The notes under the pieces: model-generated
Told to the model about the DNA's origin: nothing
Databases searched by the model: none
The model's input: the letters and a program-made list of their open reading frames with translations, nothing else
Position numbers and translations under genes: made by a program
Shown here: piece by piece, positions 50,350-59,825 of the stretch
Numbering within the stretch: the stretch's first letter is position 1
Layout of the letters: each line of letters begins with the position of its first letter
Origin: CAZCAC01 sp964496575
Lineage (GTDB): Bacteria; Planctomycetota; UBA1135; GCA-002686595
Length of the DNA stretch: 64,000 bases
Direction of reading: 5' to 3'
Assembly (NCBI GenBank): GCA_964496575.1
Contig: CAZCAC010000007.1
Span: 49,481 to 113,480 of the forward strand

Positions 50350-52953
50350 TCAGAATCGGATCCGGAGCGGCTCGGCTTCCTCGGGGACGGGGAGCAGGGG
50401 GGAGAGCTCACGCCACTCACTCCGGTCGGGGTCACCGACGCGGAGGCGGTGGACGCCGGAGCGGAAGACCACCGGCCGGAAGCGGTTCCCGGGGAGGCGG
50501 AGGCTGTACTCGATCTCGCCGCTCTCCTCGTGGATCAGCTGGACCACCGGGCCCTCGAGGCCCTCCACCTCGATCCCGGCGAGGTGGCCCAGCGGGGTAC
50601 GGCCGAACCCGTTGTCCAGCTGCTTCAGCCGCACCGGCCAGCCGGGCATCGGCTTCGCGCCGGGCGCCCTCGGGTCGACGCCGCGGGCCCAGTTCTCCAG
50701 AGTGATGTCGCGGGTGCGGCGGTTCAGCCGGACGATCCCGTAGCCGTTGGCGCGGTCGTGGAGGCGCGCGGGCTCGCGCCCGGAGACGACGGGGTTGCCG
50801 ATGGCGTGCACCGTCATCTTGTTCCCGAAGCCGTCGAGGAAGCGACCGGTGTAGCGCGGGGCGCCCGGCTCGCGCTCATCCCCCGCCTCGGAGGGGAACC
50901 AGCGCCGCGGCCAGACGTTGGAGACCGAGGGCACGCAGAGTGCGAAAGGGGCGTCGCCGAACTCGTCGAGGCCGTACTGGATCGTCGAGCCGAGGTGCTG
51001 GTCGCCCGCGACGTGCACGGCGAAGGCCTTGCGCATCAGCGCCACGGCGCGGTTCCGGCCGGTCTGCGGCCAGGCGTTCGAGTCGTGGTCCTGGACCGGC
51101 TCGTCCCCCGCGGGGTAGTCGCCGGGTTCGGGGATCGCCAGGCGCGGGACGCCGCCGTCGCTGTCGGAGCCGCCGGGCAACGTCGCGACGTTGGCGAAGA
51201 TCGTCTGCGAGAGCACCACCTTCATCTTCGCGCCGTGACTCCAGTCCGCGGCCCAGTCTTCTAGGAACGCGAGCTGCCGCTCGCCGAGCAGCACGGCGCC
51301 TTCCACGTCGCCACTCTCCGCCGCGTCCCACTCGCGGTTCTGCGCCCAGCCGTTCCTGATCTTCGCCTCGGGCATCAGCGCGGCCGGCGCGGACTTGAAC
51401 TTACGATCCTCGATAATGGCAAAACTGACGCCGCCGTAGTCGATGCTCGTGTAATAGACGCCGATCCCCTGCTCGATCGGGGTCGGGTCGAACGGGTCGG
51501 GCAGGTGCGAGATCTGGGTCCGCTCGACCATCCGGACCCACTCCGCGGGCATCTTGTAGCCGCCGCTGTCCTGCTGGACCATCCCGGAGCCCTCCCGGAC
51601 CGTCGCCTTGCCGGCGCAACCCCAGATGTTGCCGTGGAAGACGTCGTGGTCGTCGGGGATCGCCACCGTCGGGATCTCCCGCATCAGCTCGCCGTGCGCC
51701 CAGCCGTAGAGGTACCACTTGCGCAGGTAGTCCAGGCAGGCCATCTCCAGCGGCGCGCGCTGGCAGCCGTAGCCGCCGACCCCCTCGTAGATCTGGTCCC
51801 CGGAGAAGAACAGGAAGTCCGGCTCGTGCGCGGTCACCGTCTCGACGATCTCGCTGTGCGGGAAGCCGAGGTCGTTGTTGCCGGTGAAGGCGGCGATCAC
51901 GAGCTCCTCCTTTCCGAGAGGCTCTGGGCGGAGCACTCCGCCGTAGTGGAAGGTCTCCGCGGTCTCGCCGGAGCCGACGAGGTCGTACGCGATCCGGTAG
52001 AGCACGGGGCTCGTGCCCTGCCACTCCTCGACCCGGAAGGTCGCGGTGCGCGACAGCGGATCGATCATCGCCTCGTCGACGACGCGCCACTCGGGGACCT
52101 CGCCGGGCACCTCGAGGCGCAGCGTCTTCCGGTCCCCCGGCCCCAGCGGCGGCAACTGCGCGGTCATCTTCAGCACACCGCGACTCAGGGTGTACTGGTT
52201 GAAGAGCACCGGCCCGAAGGCACGCTCGGGGTGAAGTTCGATGCGCTCGCCGGTGATACGCCAGTCGTCGAACCAGGCGACGAGCTCGCCCGCCGGGGTG
52301 TTCAGTCCCTCGCCGTGGCAGACGAGGGCGACGTTGCCGCGCACGCTGGCCGGATCGATCGTCAGGTTGAGATGGTCCCGGAGCTTCTCGGCGGGCTCGA
52401 TCCCGGCGGGATCCAGGGCGGTGAGCGACAGGGAGTCGCCCTCGCCGAACGAGAGGAGCAGCTCGACCTCCGGCGGCAGGGGTTTCGCCGTCTCCTCCGC
52501 GGTCCGCATCTCCCAGCCCGACCGTGAATCCCGCATGAAGAGCCGGCCGTCGGCCGTGATTCCCGCCTCGATCCCCACTCCGCGCACCGCGCTGTCACGG
52601 TAGTCGTCGAACTCCCCGCGCGCGCCGACCTTGAACCCCGCCCACGCCTTCGAGGGGTCCTTCCCGTCGGGGGATGCGAAACCGACCCTCGCGCTCATCT
52701 TCAGTCCGCCGTCGCCGCTCGACACGTACGCGGTCAGGAGGTGTACGTTCCGGTCCTTCCCCGCGTACACACACTCGAGCCGCCCGTCCTTCACCCGCCA
52801 GTCCTGCAGCCGGTTGGCCCACAGCTCCGGCCCGGCCCAGATGCGCTCCACGCCGTCGGGAAACTCCAGCGCCACCTCGTCGCGAGGCAGGGTCGGATCG
52901 GAGAGGGCGGACAGCGGCAGGGCCGCGATCAACGGCAGCAGGGTGGGGCTCAT
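50350..52953 (-). CDS. PhoD-like metallophosphatase
   Basis: About 867 residues with a signal peptide (TLLPLIAALPLSALSDP). The long N-terminal part (to about 320) is beta-rich. The phosphatase core has FTGNNDLGFP, FFSGDQIYEG, PDDHDVFHGNIWG, EDRKFK, and AVHVAGDQHLGSTIQYG, the metal-binding set of PhoD/alkaline phosphatase D types. It acts on phosphodiesters or phosphomonoesters outside the cytoplasm; substrate unknown. It stands alone with about 155 bases before the HEAT gene. Confidence 0.82.
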   Translation of the reverse strand: MSPTLLPLIAALPLSALSDPTLPRDEVALEFPDGVERIWAGPELWANRLQDWRVKDGRLECVYAGKDRNVHLLTAYVSSGDGGLKMSARVGFASPDGKDPSKAWAGFKVGARGEFDDYRDSAVRGVGIEAGITADGRLFMRDSRSGWEMRTAEETAKPLPPEVELLLSFGEGDSLSLTALDPAGIEPAEKLRDHLNLTIDPASVRGNVALVCHGEGLNTPAGELVAWFDDWRITGERIELHPERAFGPVLFNQYTLSRGVLKMTAQLPPLGPGDRKTLRLEVPGEVPEWRVVDEAMIDPLSRTATFRVEEWQGTSPVLYRIAYDLVGSGETAETFHYGGVLRPEPLGKEELVIAAFTGNNDLGFPHSEIVETVTAHEPDFLFFSGDQIYEGVGGYGCQRAPLEMACLDYLRKWYLYGWAHGELMREIPTVAIPDDHDVFHGNIWGCAGKATVREGSGMVQQDSGGYKMPAEWVRMVERTQISHLPDPFDPTPIEQGIGVYYTSIDYGGVSFAIIEDRKFKSAPAALMPEAKIRNGWAQNREWDAAESGDVEGAVLLGERQLAFLEDWAADWSHGAKMKVVLSQTIFANVATLPGGSDSDGGVPRLAIPEPGDYPAGDEPVQDHDSNAWPQTGRNRAVALMRKAFAVHVAGDQHLGSTIQYGLDEFGDAPFALCVPSVSNVWPRRWFPSEAGDEREPGAPRYTGRFLDGFGNKMTVHAIGNPVVSGREPARLHDRANGYGIVRLNRRTRDITLENWARGVDPRAPGAKPMPGWPVRLKQLDNGFGRTPLGHLAGIEVEGLEGPVVQLIHEESGEIEYSLRLPGNRFRPVVFRSGVHRLRVGDPDRSEWRELSPLLPVPEEAEPLRIRF

Positions 52954-53006
52954 CGTCTCGATCTCGTTCCGGGGAGATAGGTGAAGACGCAGCGGGCCCC
53001 GGTCCC

Positions 53007-53363
53007 CTACTCGGTCTCCTCGCGCAGGTGGAAGACCACCTCGCGATTCCCCGCCTCGAGCTCGCTGAAGCGCAGCTCGCCGCTCCAGCCCTCGGGGTGG
53101 GAGGCGCGCAGGACCCCTGACTCGCCGACCTCGAGGCCGGAGAGCGAGAAGCGTCCCGCCTCGTCGCTCGACGCGCGCAGCTCCCGCGGCCCCTCGATGA
53201 CCACTCCCGCGAGCGGCTCGCCGGTGGCGACCTCCAGGGTGAAGCCGGTGATCCGCACCGGCGCGGCATCCGGGTCCTTCGCCTGCGTCTCGGAGCCGCA
53301 GCCGAAGGGCAGGGTGACCGCGAGCCCGAGCAGGGCCGTTGCGGCCGCGCGACGCCCGCTCAC
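53007..53363 (-). CDS. small lipoprotein with carboxypeptidase-regulatory-like fold
   Basis: About 118 residues. GTG start (53363) overlapping the phosphomannomutase stop, with GGGGGAGGT seven bases upstream. Signal and lipobox are ATALLGLAVTLPFGC. The mature part (ITGFTLEVATGEPLAGVVIEGP, SSDEAGRFSLSGLEVGE) is a CarboxypepD_reg-like beta-sandwich. Role unknown. It ends about 50 bases before the PhoD-like gene start. Confidence 0.72.
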   Translation of the reverse strand: MSGRRAAATALLGLAVTLPFGCGSETQAKDPDAAPVRITGFTLEVATGEPLAGVVIEGPRELRASSDEAGRFSLSGLEVGESGVLRASHPEGWSGELRFSELEAGNREVVFHLREETE

Positions 53364-54721
53364 GCCTCCACCTCCCCCAGGATGGCGATCAGCTGATCTC
53401 GTCGCCGGTCGCGCAGCTCGGCGCTCGACGCCTCCAGGTTCAGCCGCAGGAGCGGCTCGGTGTTCGAGGCCCGGACGTTGAACCACCACCACTGGCGGTC
53501 GCCGAGCTCGCCGTACTCGACGGTGATCCCGTCGAGGTCGTCCTGGCGGCCGTCGGCGAAGGCGCGCGACAGCTCGGCGATCGCCGCCTTCTTGTCGGGC
53601 ACGCGGAAGTTGATCTCGCCGGTCGAGTGGTAGCGGCGCAGGTCGGCGACCAGCGAGCTGAGCGGCCGCCTGCGGTTCTCCTTGGCCCCCAGGAGATTGA
53701 GCGCGCTGATCATCGCCAGCACTCCCGAGTCGGTGGTGAAGTTGTCCGCGAAGTAGAAGTGCCCGGAGAGCTCGCCGGCGAAGGACGCCTTGTGCTCGCG
53801 CATCGTCGCCTTGATGAAGGAGTGCCCCACCCGGTCCCGGATGGCGATCCCACCGCCGGCCGCGATCTCCTCCTTGACCACCCACGAGGAGCGCAGGTCG
53901 TAGACGATCGGTCGCCCGGGGTGGGTCTGCAGGAACGAGCGCGCGAGCAGCGCGGTCATCAGGTCGGCGGGCACGGTCAGGCCGTCCTCGTCGACGAAGC
54001 AGCAGCGGTCGGCGTCGCCGTCGAAGCTGACCCCCAGCGCCGCGCCGCTGCGCCGCACCACCTCGCGGACGTGGTCGAGGTTCTCCTCCTTCAAGGGGTT
54101 CGCCTCGTGCACCGGGAAGGACCCGTCCGGCTCCATCAGCACGCACTCCGCCCGCACCAGGGGCAGGCGCTCGAGCAGGCCCGGCAGGGTGTGGCCGGCC
54201 ATGCCGTTCGACGCGTCGATGGCGATCGAGACCGGCTCGTCCATCCGACAGAAGCCGGCCACGTGAGCCTGGTAGTCGTCGAGCAGGTCCACGGTCTCGC
54301 GAGCGCCACGCTCGGAAGCCGGTCCGGTGTACTCCAGCGCGCACATCATCTCGATCTCGTCGATGCCGTTCGCCTTCGAGATCGGCCGCGCCCCCGCCGA
54401 GCACAGCTTCATGCCGTTGTACTCGCCGGGATTGTGGCTGGCGGTGACGATCAGCCCGCCGTCGCACTCCAGCGACCCGATCGCGTAGTAGGCCATCGGG
54501 GTCGAGGCGAGGCCGATCTCGGCGACGTGGGTCCCGGCGTCGCGGATCCCCTCGATCACCGCATCGGCGATCGCGGGAGAGTGCGTGCGCATGTCCCGCC
54601 CGACCACCAGCCGCTTCGCGTCGAGGAAGCGGGCGAAGCTGTGGCCGATCTGGCGGGCGAGGCTCTCGTCGAGCTCGGTCGGCACGACGCCACGAATGTC
54701 GTAGGCCTTGAAGATTCCCAT
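53360..54721 (-). CDS. manB: phosphomannomutase / phosphoglucomutase
   Basis: About 453 residues. FKAYDIRG at the start, TASHNPGEYNGMK with the phosphoserine S95, GVSFDGDADR for Mg binding, GELSGHFYF for the sugar loop and FNVRASNTEPLLRL at the end give the full alpha-D-phosphohexomutase set. It interconverts hexose 1- and 6-phosphates to supply nucleotide sugars, and could feed the nearby polysaccharide exporter. ATG at 54721 is chosen because it begins the MGIFKAYDIRG core. Stop overlaps the lipoprotein start by four bases. Confidence 0.92.
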   Translation of the reverse strand: MGIFKAYDIRGVVPTELDESLARQIGHSFARFLDAKRLVVGRDMRTHSPAIADAVIEGIRDAGTHVAEIGLASTPMAYYAIGSLECDGGLIVTASHNPGEYNGMKLCSAGARPISKANGIDEIEMMCALEYTGPASERGARETVDLLDDYQAHVAGFCRMDEPVSIAIDASNGMAGHTLPGLLERLPLVRAECVLMEPDGSFPVHEANPLKEENLDHVREVVRRSGAALGVSFDGDADRCCFVDEDGLTVPADLMTALLARSFLQTHPGRPIVYDLRSSWVVKEEIAAGGGIAIRDRVGHSFIKATMREHKASFAGELSGHFYFADNFTTDSGVLAMISALNLLGAKENRRRPLSSLVADLRRYHSTGEINFRVPDKKAAIAELSRAFADGRQDDLDGITVEYGELGDRQWWWFNVRASNTEPLLRLNLEASSAELRDRRRDQLIAILGEVEA

Positions 54722-54762
54722 TCGGCGACCGGGGGGAAAGCTGGTCGGGGGTGAAGCGAAGT

Positions 54763-55797
54763 CTACCGCAAGAGACGCTCGATACACGCATCGAGTCGCT
54801 CGACGTCCTCCGGGCCGACGTCCAGGTGCGTCACGAAGCGCAGCTGATCGGCGGAGAGGGCCATCACCAGGACGCCCTCGGCCTCCAGCGCCTCGGCCAG
54901 CTCCGCCGCGCTGTAGCGCGGGTGGGTGACGCGAACCATCACCAGGTTGGTCTCCACCTCCTCCTCGGGGGCGTGGAGCCCCGCCCGGCCGTCGAGCCGC
55001 CGGGCTATGCTCCTGGCCAGCGCGTGGTCCTCGGCCAGCCGCTCGACGTTCTCGGTCAGGGCGTGGAGCCCGGCGGCGGCGATCACGCCCGCCTGCCGCA
55101 TCCAGCCGCCGAGGCGCTTGCGCACCACGCGCGCCCGCTCGAGGAACTCACCGTCGCCGGCGACGATCGAGCCCACCGGCGCGCCGAGGCCCTTGGAGAG
55201 GCAGACCGAGACGGAGTCTGCGGCCGCCGCCAGGACGCGCGCGGTCAGTCCCGAGGCGACCACCGCGTTGGCGAGGCGCGCCCCGTCCATGTGCACTGGG
55301 ATCGACGCGCTGTGGGCGACGTGGTGCACCGCCTGCAGTCGCTCCAGCGGAACGACCCGCCCGCCGGCGCCCATGTGAGTCTGCTCCACGCAGACCAGCC
55401 GGGTGTCGGGGCAGTGGATGTACTTCGGCTGGATCGCCGCGCGCACGGCGTCCGGGTCCAGCGCGCCCCGGGCGCCGTCGAGCATCCGCGTCTGCAGGCC
55501 GTGCAGTGCGCCCGCGGCTCCCGCCTCGTAGTTGACGATGTGCGCCCGCCGCTCGACGATGATCTCGTCGCCGGGGCGGGTCCAGGCGCCGAGGGCGACC
55601 TGGTTGGCCATGGTGCCGGAGGGCACGTAGATCGCGCCCTCCTTGCCGAGCCACTCCGCGGCGTGCGCCTGCAGCTTCTCGACGGTCGGATCCCCGTCGA
55701 GCACGTCGTCGCCGACCTCCGCTCCGGCCATCGCCTCGCGCATCGCGGGGCTCGGCCTGGTGACGGTGTCGCTGCGGAAATCGCTGGGCGGGTTCAC
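54763..55797 (-). CDS. ltaE: low-specificity L-threonine aldolase
   Basis: About 344 residues. GTG start (55797) overlapping the aminotransferase stop. FRSDTVTRPSPAMREAMAGAEVGDDV, YVPSGTMANQVAL, and VCLSKGLGAPVGS with the PLP lysine K202 identify the beta-eliminating lyase family. It cleaves threonine or allo-threonine to glycine and acetaldehyde. The ordering with a downstream mutase does not suggest a single pathway. Confidence 0.9.
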   Translation of the reverse strand: MNPPSDFRSDTVTRPSPAMREAMAGAEVGDDVLDGDPTVEKLQAHAAEWLGKEGAIYVPSGTMANQVALGAWTRPGDEIIVERRAHIVNYEAGAAGALHGLQTRMLDGARGALDPDAVRAAIQPKYIHCPDTRLVCVEQTHMGAGGRVVPLERLQAVHHVAHSASIPVHMDGARLANAVVASGLTARVLAAAADSVSVCLSKGLGAPVGSIVAGDGEFLERARVVRKRLGGWMRQAGVIAAAGLHALTENVERLAEDHALARSIARRLDGRAGLHAPEEEVETNLVMVRVTHPRYSAAELAEALEAEGVLVMALSADQLRFVTHLDVGPEDVERLDACIERLLR

Positions 55798-56963
55798 GCG
55801 GGTTGCAGGCACTCGCGCACGCGGCGGAGGCCTTCCCGGATGTTCTCGATGCTGTTGGCGTAGCTGAAGCGCATGTAACCCTCGCCGAGGTGACCGAAGC
55901 TGGCCCCCGAGAGGCAGGCGACGCCGGCGACGTTGAGGAAGCGGTCCTCGAGCTCGCGCGAGGAGATCCCCGTGCCGCTGGTGTTGGGGAAGGCGTAGAA
56001 GGCGCCCTTGGGCTCCAGGCAGCGGAAACCGGGGATGTTGTTCAGCTCCTCGACGATGATCTTCCGCCGCTCGTCGAAGGCGGCGCGCATCGTGTCGACC
56101 GCATCCTGCGGGCCGCGCAGGGCCTCGAGCCCCGCCATCTGCGTCGCGGCGGCGCTGCACGAGTTGGTGTTGATCTGCAGCCGCTCGGCGTCGGCGATGA
56201 GGTTCGAGGGCCAGACCCCGTAGCCCAGCCGCCAGCCGGTCATCGCGAAGGTCTTGCTCCAGCCGTCGAGCAGGATGGTGCGATCGCGCAGCGACTCGTA
56301 GCGCAGGAAGGTGACGTGCTCCTCGCCATCGTACAGGAGCCGCGAGTAGATCTCGTCGGAGAGCACGTAGACGTCCGGGTGCTTCTCCAGGCCGGCGGCG
56401 AGGAGGTCCAGCTCCGACTGCGGCACCACGCCCCCGGTCGGGTTGGCGGGGGTGTTGAGGATGATCAGCCGGGTCTTGTCGGTGATCTTGGCCAGCACCT
56501 TCTCGGCGCTGAAGGAGAAGCCGTTCGCCTCCTCGAGCTCGATCGGCACCGGGGTGGCGCCGGAGAACTTGATCATCGACTCGTAGATCGGGAAGCCCGG
56601 GTTGGGGTAGAGAATCTCGGTACCCGCTTCGCCGAACATCATCATGGCGAAGGCCATCGTCGGCTTGCCGCCGGGGACGATCATCACGTCGTCGGGGTTC
56701 ACCTCGACCTTGCGGTACTTCAGGATATCCGCGCAGACCGCCTCGCGCACCTCGGGCAGACCCTTCGCGGGGGTGTACTTGTGGAAGCCATCCTTCAGCG
56801 CCTTGCACCCCGCCTCGACGATGTTGTCCGGCGTCAGGAAGTCGGGTGCCCCGATGTGAAGGTGGACGATACTCTTGCCCTGGGCCTCGAGCGCCTTGGC
56901 CTTGGCCAGTACCTCGAAGGCGGTTTCGGTCCCGAGCTGGGACATGCGCTGCGCTAGACTCAC
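55794..56963 (-). CDS. class I aminotransferase
   Basis: About 389 residues. GTG at 56963 gives the usual family length and follows a GAGGA site. PANPTGG (N175), YVLSDEIYSRLLYDG, GWSKTFAMTGWRLGYG with PLP K237, and FYAFPNTSG define an aspartate/aromatic-type enzyme. Amino group transfer between amino acids and 2-oxo acids in the cytoplasm. Exact substrate undetermined. It overlaps the threonine aldolase gene by four bases. Confidence 0.88.
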   Translation of the reverse strand: MSLAQRMSQLGTETAFEVLAKAKALEAQGKSIVHLHIGAPDFLTPDNIVEAGCKALKDGFHKYTPAKGLPEVREAVCADILKYRKVEVNPDDVMIVPGGKPTMAFAMMMFGEAGTEILYPNPGFPIYESMIKFSGATPVPIELEEANGFSFSAEKVLAKITDKTRLIILNTPANPTGGVVPQSELDLLAAGLEKHPDVYVLSDEIYSRLLYDGEEHVTFLRYESLRDRTILLDGWSKTFAMTGWRLGYGVWPSNLIADAERLQINTNSCSAAATQMAGLEALRGPQDAVDTMRAAFDERRKIIVEELNNIPGFRCLEPKGAFYAFPNTSGTGISSRELEDRFLNVAGVACLSGASFGHLGEGYMRFSYANSIENIREGLRRVRECLQPA

Positions 56964-57267
56964 GACGGTTCCTCGATTCTGAAGGGTCTGGATGCGGACT
57001 GGGAGATCCAAGAGAGTACGACAGCGGGCGCGCGGGGGCAACCGGATCAGGACCCTCCCCGCCTGCGCAGAAAGGCCCGCGAATCGTCCCGAATCCACCG
57101 CCCCGCCGGGGATTCGCGCGCCGTTCCCGGAGTCGAAGGACCTCGAGGTGTAGCCCCTCCGCTCCCGGGCCCCTACTACCCCCGCCGGCGGGCGCCCCCC
57201 CGGCCTTCCCTGGCACCCGGAGAGCCCGCCGGTAGACTCGGCGTCCCTTCCACCCCCTCGATACGCC
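56964..57267. other. divergent intergenic region
   Basis: About 300 bases between the leftward aminotransferase and the rightward ABC transporter operon. TAGACT at 57233-57238, 30 bases before the transporter start, is a possible -10 element, but no matching -35 is clear. No Fur box, riboswitch or small gene is recognised; the sequence is mostly G/C-rich. Confidence 0.35.
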
Positions 57268-58290
57268 ATGAAGACGCCTCTCTCGCCCCTCTGCACCCTC
57301 TTCCTCCCCGTCGCCCTCTCCTTCGCCGCCGTCGGCTGCGGCCCGCCCCCCGACGTCACCATCTACTGCGCTTGCGACCAGGTCGACTCCGAGCGGATCC
57401 TCCTGGACTTCCAGGAGAAGACCGGGCTCGTGGTGCGCATGGAGTTCGACTCCGAGGCCAGCAAGACCGTCGAGCTGGTCAAGCGGATCCGGAAGGAGAA
57501 GAACCGCCCCCGCTGCGACGTCTTCTGGAACAACGAGATCGCGCACACGGTGGCGCTCGCGAACGACGGCTTCCTCGCCGAGTACGACTCGCCGAACGCG
57601 GCCGAGATTCCCGAGACCTTTCGGGACCCGCAGCGTCGCTGGACCGGCTTCGCGGCGCGCGCCAGGGTGTTCATCGTCAACACCGACCTGGTCGAGAACG
57701 TCGAGGAGGTCCACGGGATGTGGGACCTCGTCGATCCGAAGTGGGACGGCAAGTCGACGATGGCCGCTCCACTGACGGGAACGACGCTGACCCACGCCGT
57801 CGCCCTCTTCACCGTGCTCGGCGAGGAGAAGGCCCTCGAGTACCTGAAGGCGGTCAAGGACCGCTGCCGCGTCGCCGCCAGCAACGGCCAGACGATGAAG
57901 CTGGTTCGCGAGGGTGCGATGGCCTTCGGCTGGACGGACACCGACGACTACAACCGCGCCCGCGTCGGCGGTTACCCCGTCGCCATGGTCTACCCCGACG
58001 CCGGCGAGGGTGAGCTGGGGACACTCTTCATCCCCAACACGGTCTCGATCATGAAAGAAGCTCCCAACCCCGAGAACGCGAAGAAGCTGGTCGACTACCT
58101 CCTCTCCCTCGACGTGGAGCGGAAGCTGGCGAAGCTCGACGGCGCCCAGATCCCGCTGCACACCTCGCTGAAGGGCGAGGAGCACCAGCTACCGATCGAG
58201 GGGTTCCGGGCGATGGAGATCGACTACTCCGAGATCGGCGCGGCGATGGCCGAGCGCCAGGTCGAGCTCAAGGAGATGTTCGTCGATTGA
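57268..58290 (+). CDS. iron-type ABC transporter substrate-binding lipoprotein
   Basis: About 340 residues, lipoprotein signal (LFLPVALSFAAVGC). Core motifs are VTIYCACDQVDSERILLDFQ, RPRCDVFWNNEIAHTVAL, TGFAARARVFIVNTDL, GWTDTDDYNRA and GTLFIPNTVSIMK. It belongs to the FutA/AfuA-like type 2 binding proteins usually annotated for Fe3+, and resembles planctomycete members as I recall them. The twin-Tyr iron motif of FbpA is not found, so the metal is not certain. First gene of a five-gene operon. Confidence 0.82.
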   Translation: MKTPLSPLCTLFLPVALSFAAVGCGPPPDVTIYCACDQVDSERILLDFQEKTGLVVRMEFDSEASKTVELVKRIRKEKNRPRCDVFWNNEIAHTVALANDGFLAEYDSPNAAEIPETFRDPQRRWTGFAARARVFIVNTDLVENVEEVHGMWDLVDPKWDGKSTMAAPLTGTTLTHAVALFTVLGEEKALEYLKAVKDRCRVAASNGQTMKLVREGAMAFGWTDTDDYNRARVGGYPVAMVYPDAGEGELGTLFIPNTVSIMKEAPNPENAKKLVDYLLSLDVERKLAKLDGAQIPLHTSLKGEEHQLPIEGFRAMEIDYSEIGAAMAERQVELKEMFVD

Positions 58291-59825
58291 GCCGCCCGCT
58301 GGTTCTCCTCGCGGCGCTCCTCTTCGCCGCCGCCGGCCTGGCGCCGATCGCCCTGATGGCGCTCCAGGTCTCCCCGGGTGACTTCGGGGGGCTCCTCGAT
58401 TCACGGACCGTTCAACTGCTCGGGCGCACCCTCCTCCTGGGCATCGGCGCAGCCGCCGTCGCGGTCCTCCTCGGAGCGCCGTTCGGCTTCCTCGTCGCCC
58501 GTACCGACGTTCCCGGGGCCGCACTGTGGCGGCCGCTGGCGATGATCTCCCTGATCCTGCCGCCGCTCTTCCTCGCGGTCACCTGGACGGCGCTCATCGA
58601 GCTCCGCGGCGCGCTCGCGACGATCCTGATCCTCGGGCTCAACACCTTTCCGATCGTCGCCTTCTTCACCGCCGCCGCCGCCGGACGGATCGACGCCGGG
58701 CGCGAGGAGGCGGCGCTCCTCGTCGGCGGGAAGCGGGCCGCGCTGCGCATGGAACTGCCGCTGCTCCTGCCCGCCATCCTCTGCGGGGCCTGCCTCGCCT
58801 TCGTCTTCGCGATCAACGACTTCTCGGTGCCCGATTACGTCTCGTCGGTCGGCGAGAAGTTCAACGTCTACGCCGACGAGATCTTCGCCACCTGGAAGAT
58901 CGAGGAGGACACTGGCGAGGCGGTCCTGACCGCGCTGCCGCTCGTCGTCCTCACGATGCTCTTCCTGCTCCCCGCGCTCGCGCTGCGGCGCCGGGGCGCG
59001 CTGGCGACGCTCGGCGGGGAGTTCAAGCGCCCCGCGCCCCTGCGCCTCGGGCGCTGGCGCCCCGTCGCGCTGCTTTTCTGCCTCGCGGTGGTGGCCGCCT
59101 CGCTGACCCCGATCGCGCGCCTCTTCTGGGAGGCGGGCGGCGGCCCGCGCCCCGTCGGGTGGAGCCGGGAGACGATGGGCGCGGCCTTCGGGAGGGCGCT
59201 GGAGCTCTCGCGCGGGGACGTCGCCAACTCGCTGGTCTTCTCGAGCATCGCGGGGCTCGTCTGCGTCGTCATCGCCCTGGTGCTCGGCCACGCCGTCGAG
59301 CGCGCCCGCCGCGGGCGCCTCTTCGAGCCCGTGTTCATCCTGCCGATCGCGGTCCCCGCGATCCTCTTCGGAATCGGCATGATCGCGCTGTGGAACCACG
59401 ATGCGACGGCGGCCTTCTACGACTCCGACGCGATCGTGGTGCTGCTCTACATCGGGCGCTTCCTGCCCTTCGCCCTGCTGCTCTTCTCCGGCGCGGTCGC
59501 TTCGCTGAACCCGCGCCTCGAGGAGGCGGGAAGGCTCGCCGGGGCGGGGCCGGCGCGGCGGCTCTTCCAGATCGTCACCCCCTCGCTGCTCCCGACACTG
59601 ATCGCCGGCTGGGCGCTGGTCTTCGTGCTGGCGATGCGCGAGCTCGACGCGGCGATCCTGGTCCCCGCCGCGAACCACACCGTGATCTTCCGCGTCTTCA
59701 ACCAGATCCACTTCGGCCGCGACGACTTCGTCGCCGCCCTGGCCCTCCTGATCGTGTTCTTCCTCCTCCTCCCCGGGATCTTCTGGTCCCTCTTCGCCCG
59801 CCAGCGGGTAGAGGTGATGCCGTGA
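58287..59825 (+). CDS. iron-type ABC transporter permease (two fused halves)
   Basis: About 512 residues with a TTG start overlapping the binding-protein stop (TTGA). About 11-12 transmembrane helices in two binding-protein-dependent permease halves, as in FbpB-type iron permeases. The EAA-like loops are EEAALLVGGKRAALRMELPLLLP and EEAGRLAGAGPARRLFQIVTPSLLP. Membrane channel for the importer. Confidence 0.88.
   Translation: MSRPLVLLAALLFAAAGLAPIALMALQVSPGDFGGLLDSRTVQLLGRTLLLGIGAAAVAVLLGAPFGFLVARTDVPGAALWRPLAMISLILPPLFLAVTWTALIELRGALATILILGLNTFPIVAFFTAAAAGRIDAGREEAALLVGGKRAALRMELPLLLPAILCGACLAFVFAINDFSVPDYVSSVGEKFNVYADEIFATWKIEEDTGEAVLTALPLVVLTMLFLLPALALRRRGALATLGGEFKRPAPLRLGRWRPVALLFCLAVVAASLTPIARLFWEAGGGPRPVGWSRETMGAAFGRALELSRGDVANSLVFSSIAGLVCVVIALVLGHAVERARRGRLFEPVFILPIAVPAILFGIGMIALWNHDATAAFYDSDAIVVLLYIGRFLPFALLLFSGAVASLNPRLEEAGRLAGAGPARRLFQIVTPSLLPTLIAGWALVFVLAMRELDAAILVPAANHTVIFRVFNQIHFGRDDFVAALALLIVFFLLLPGIFWSLFARQRVEVMP

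Noticed and set aside
57207..57240. TGGCAC as a sigma-54 promoter upstream of the ABC operon
   Set aside because: The required GC-containing -12 element at the right distance is absent.
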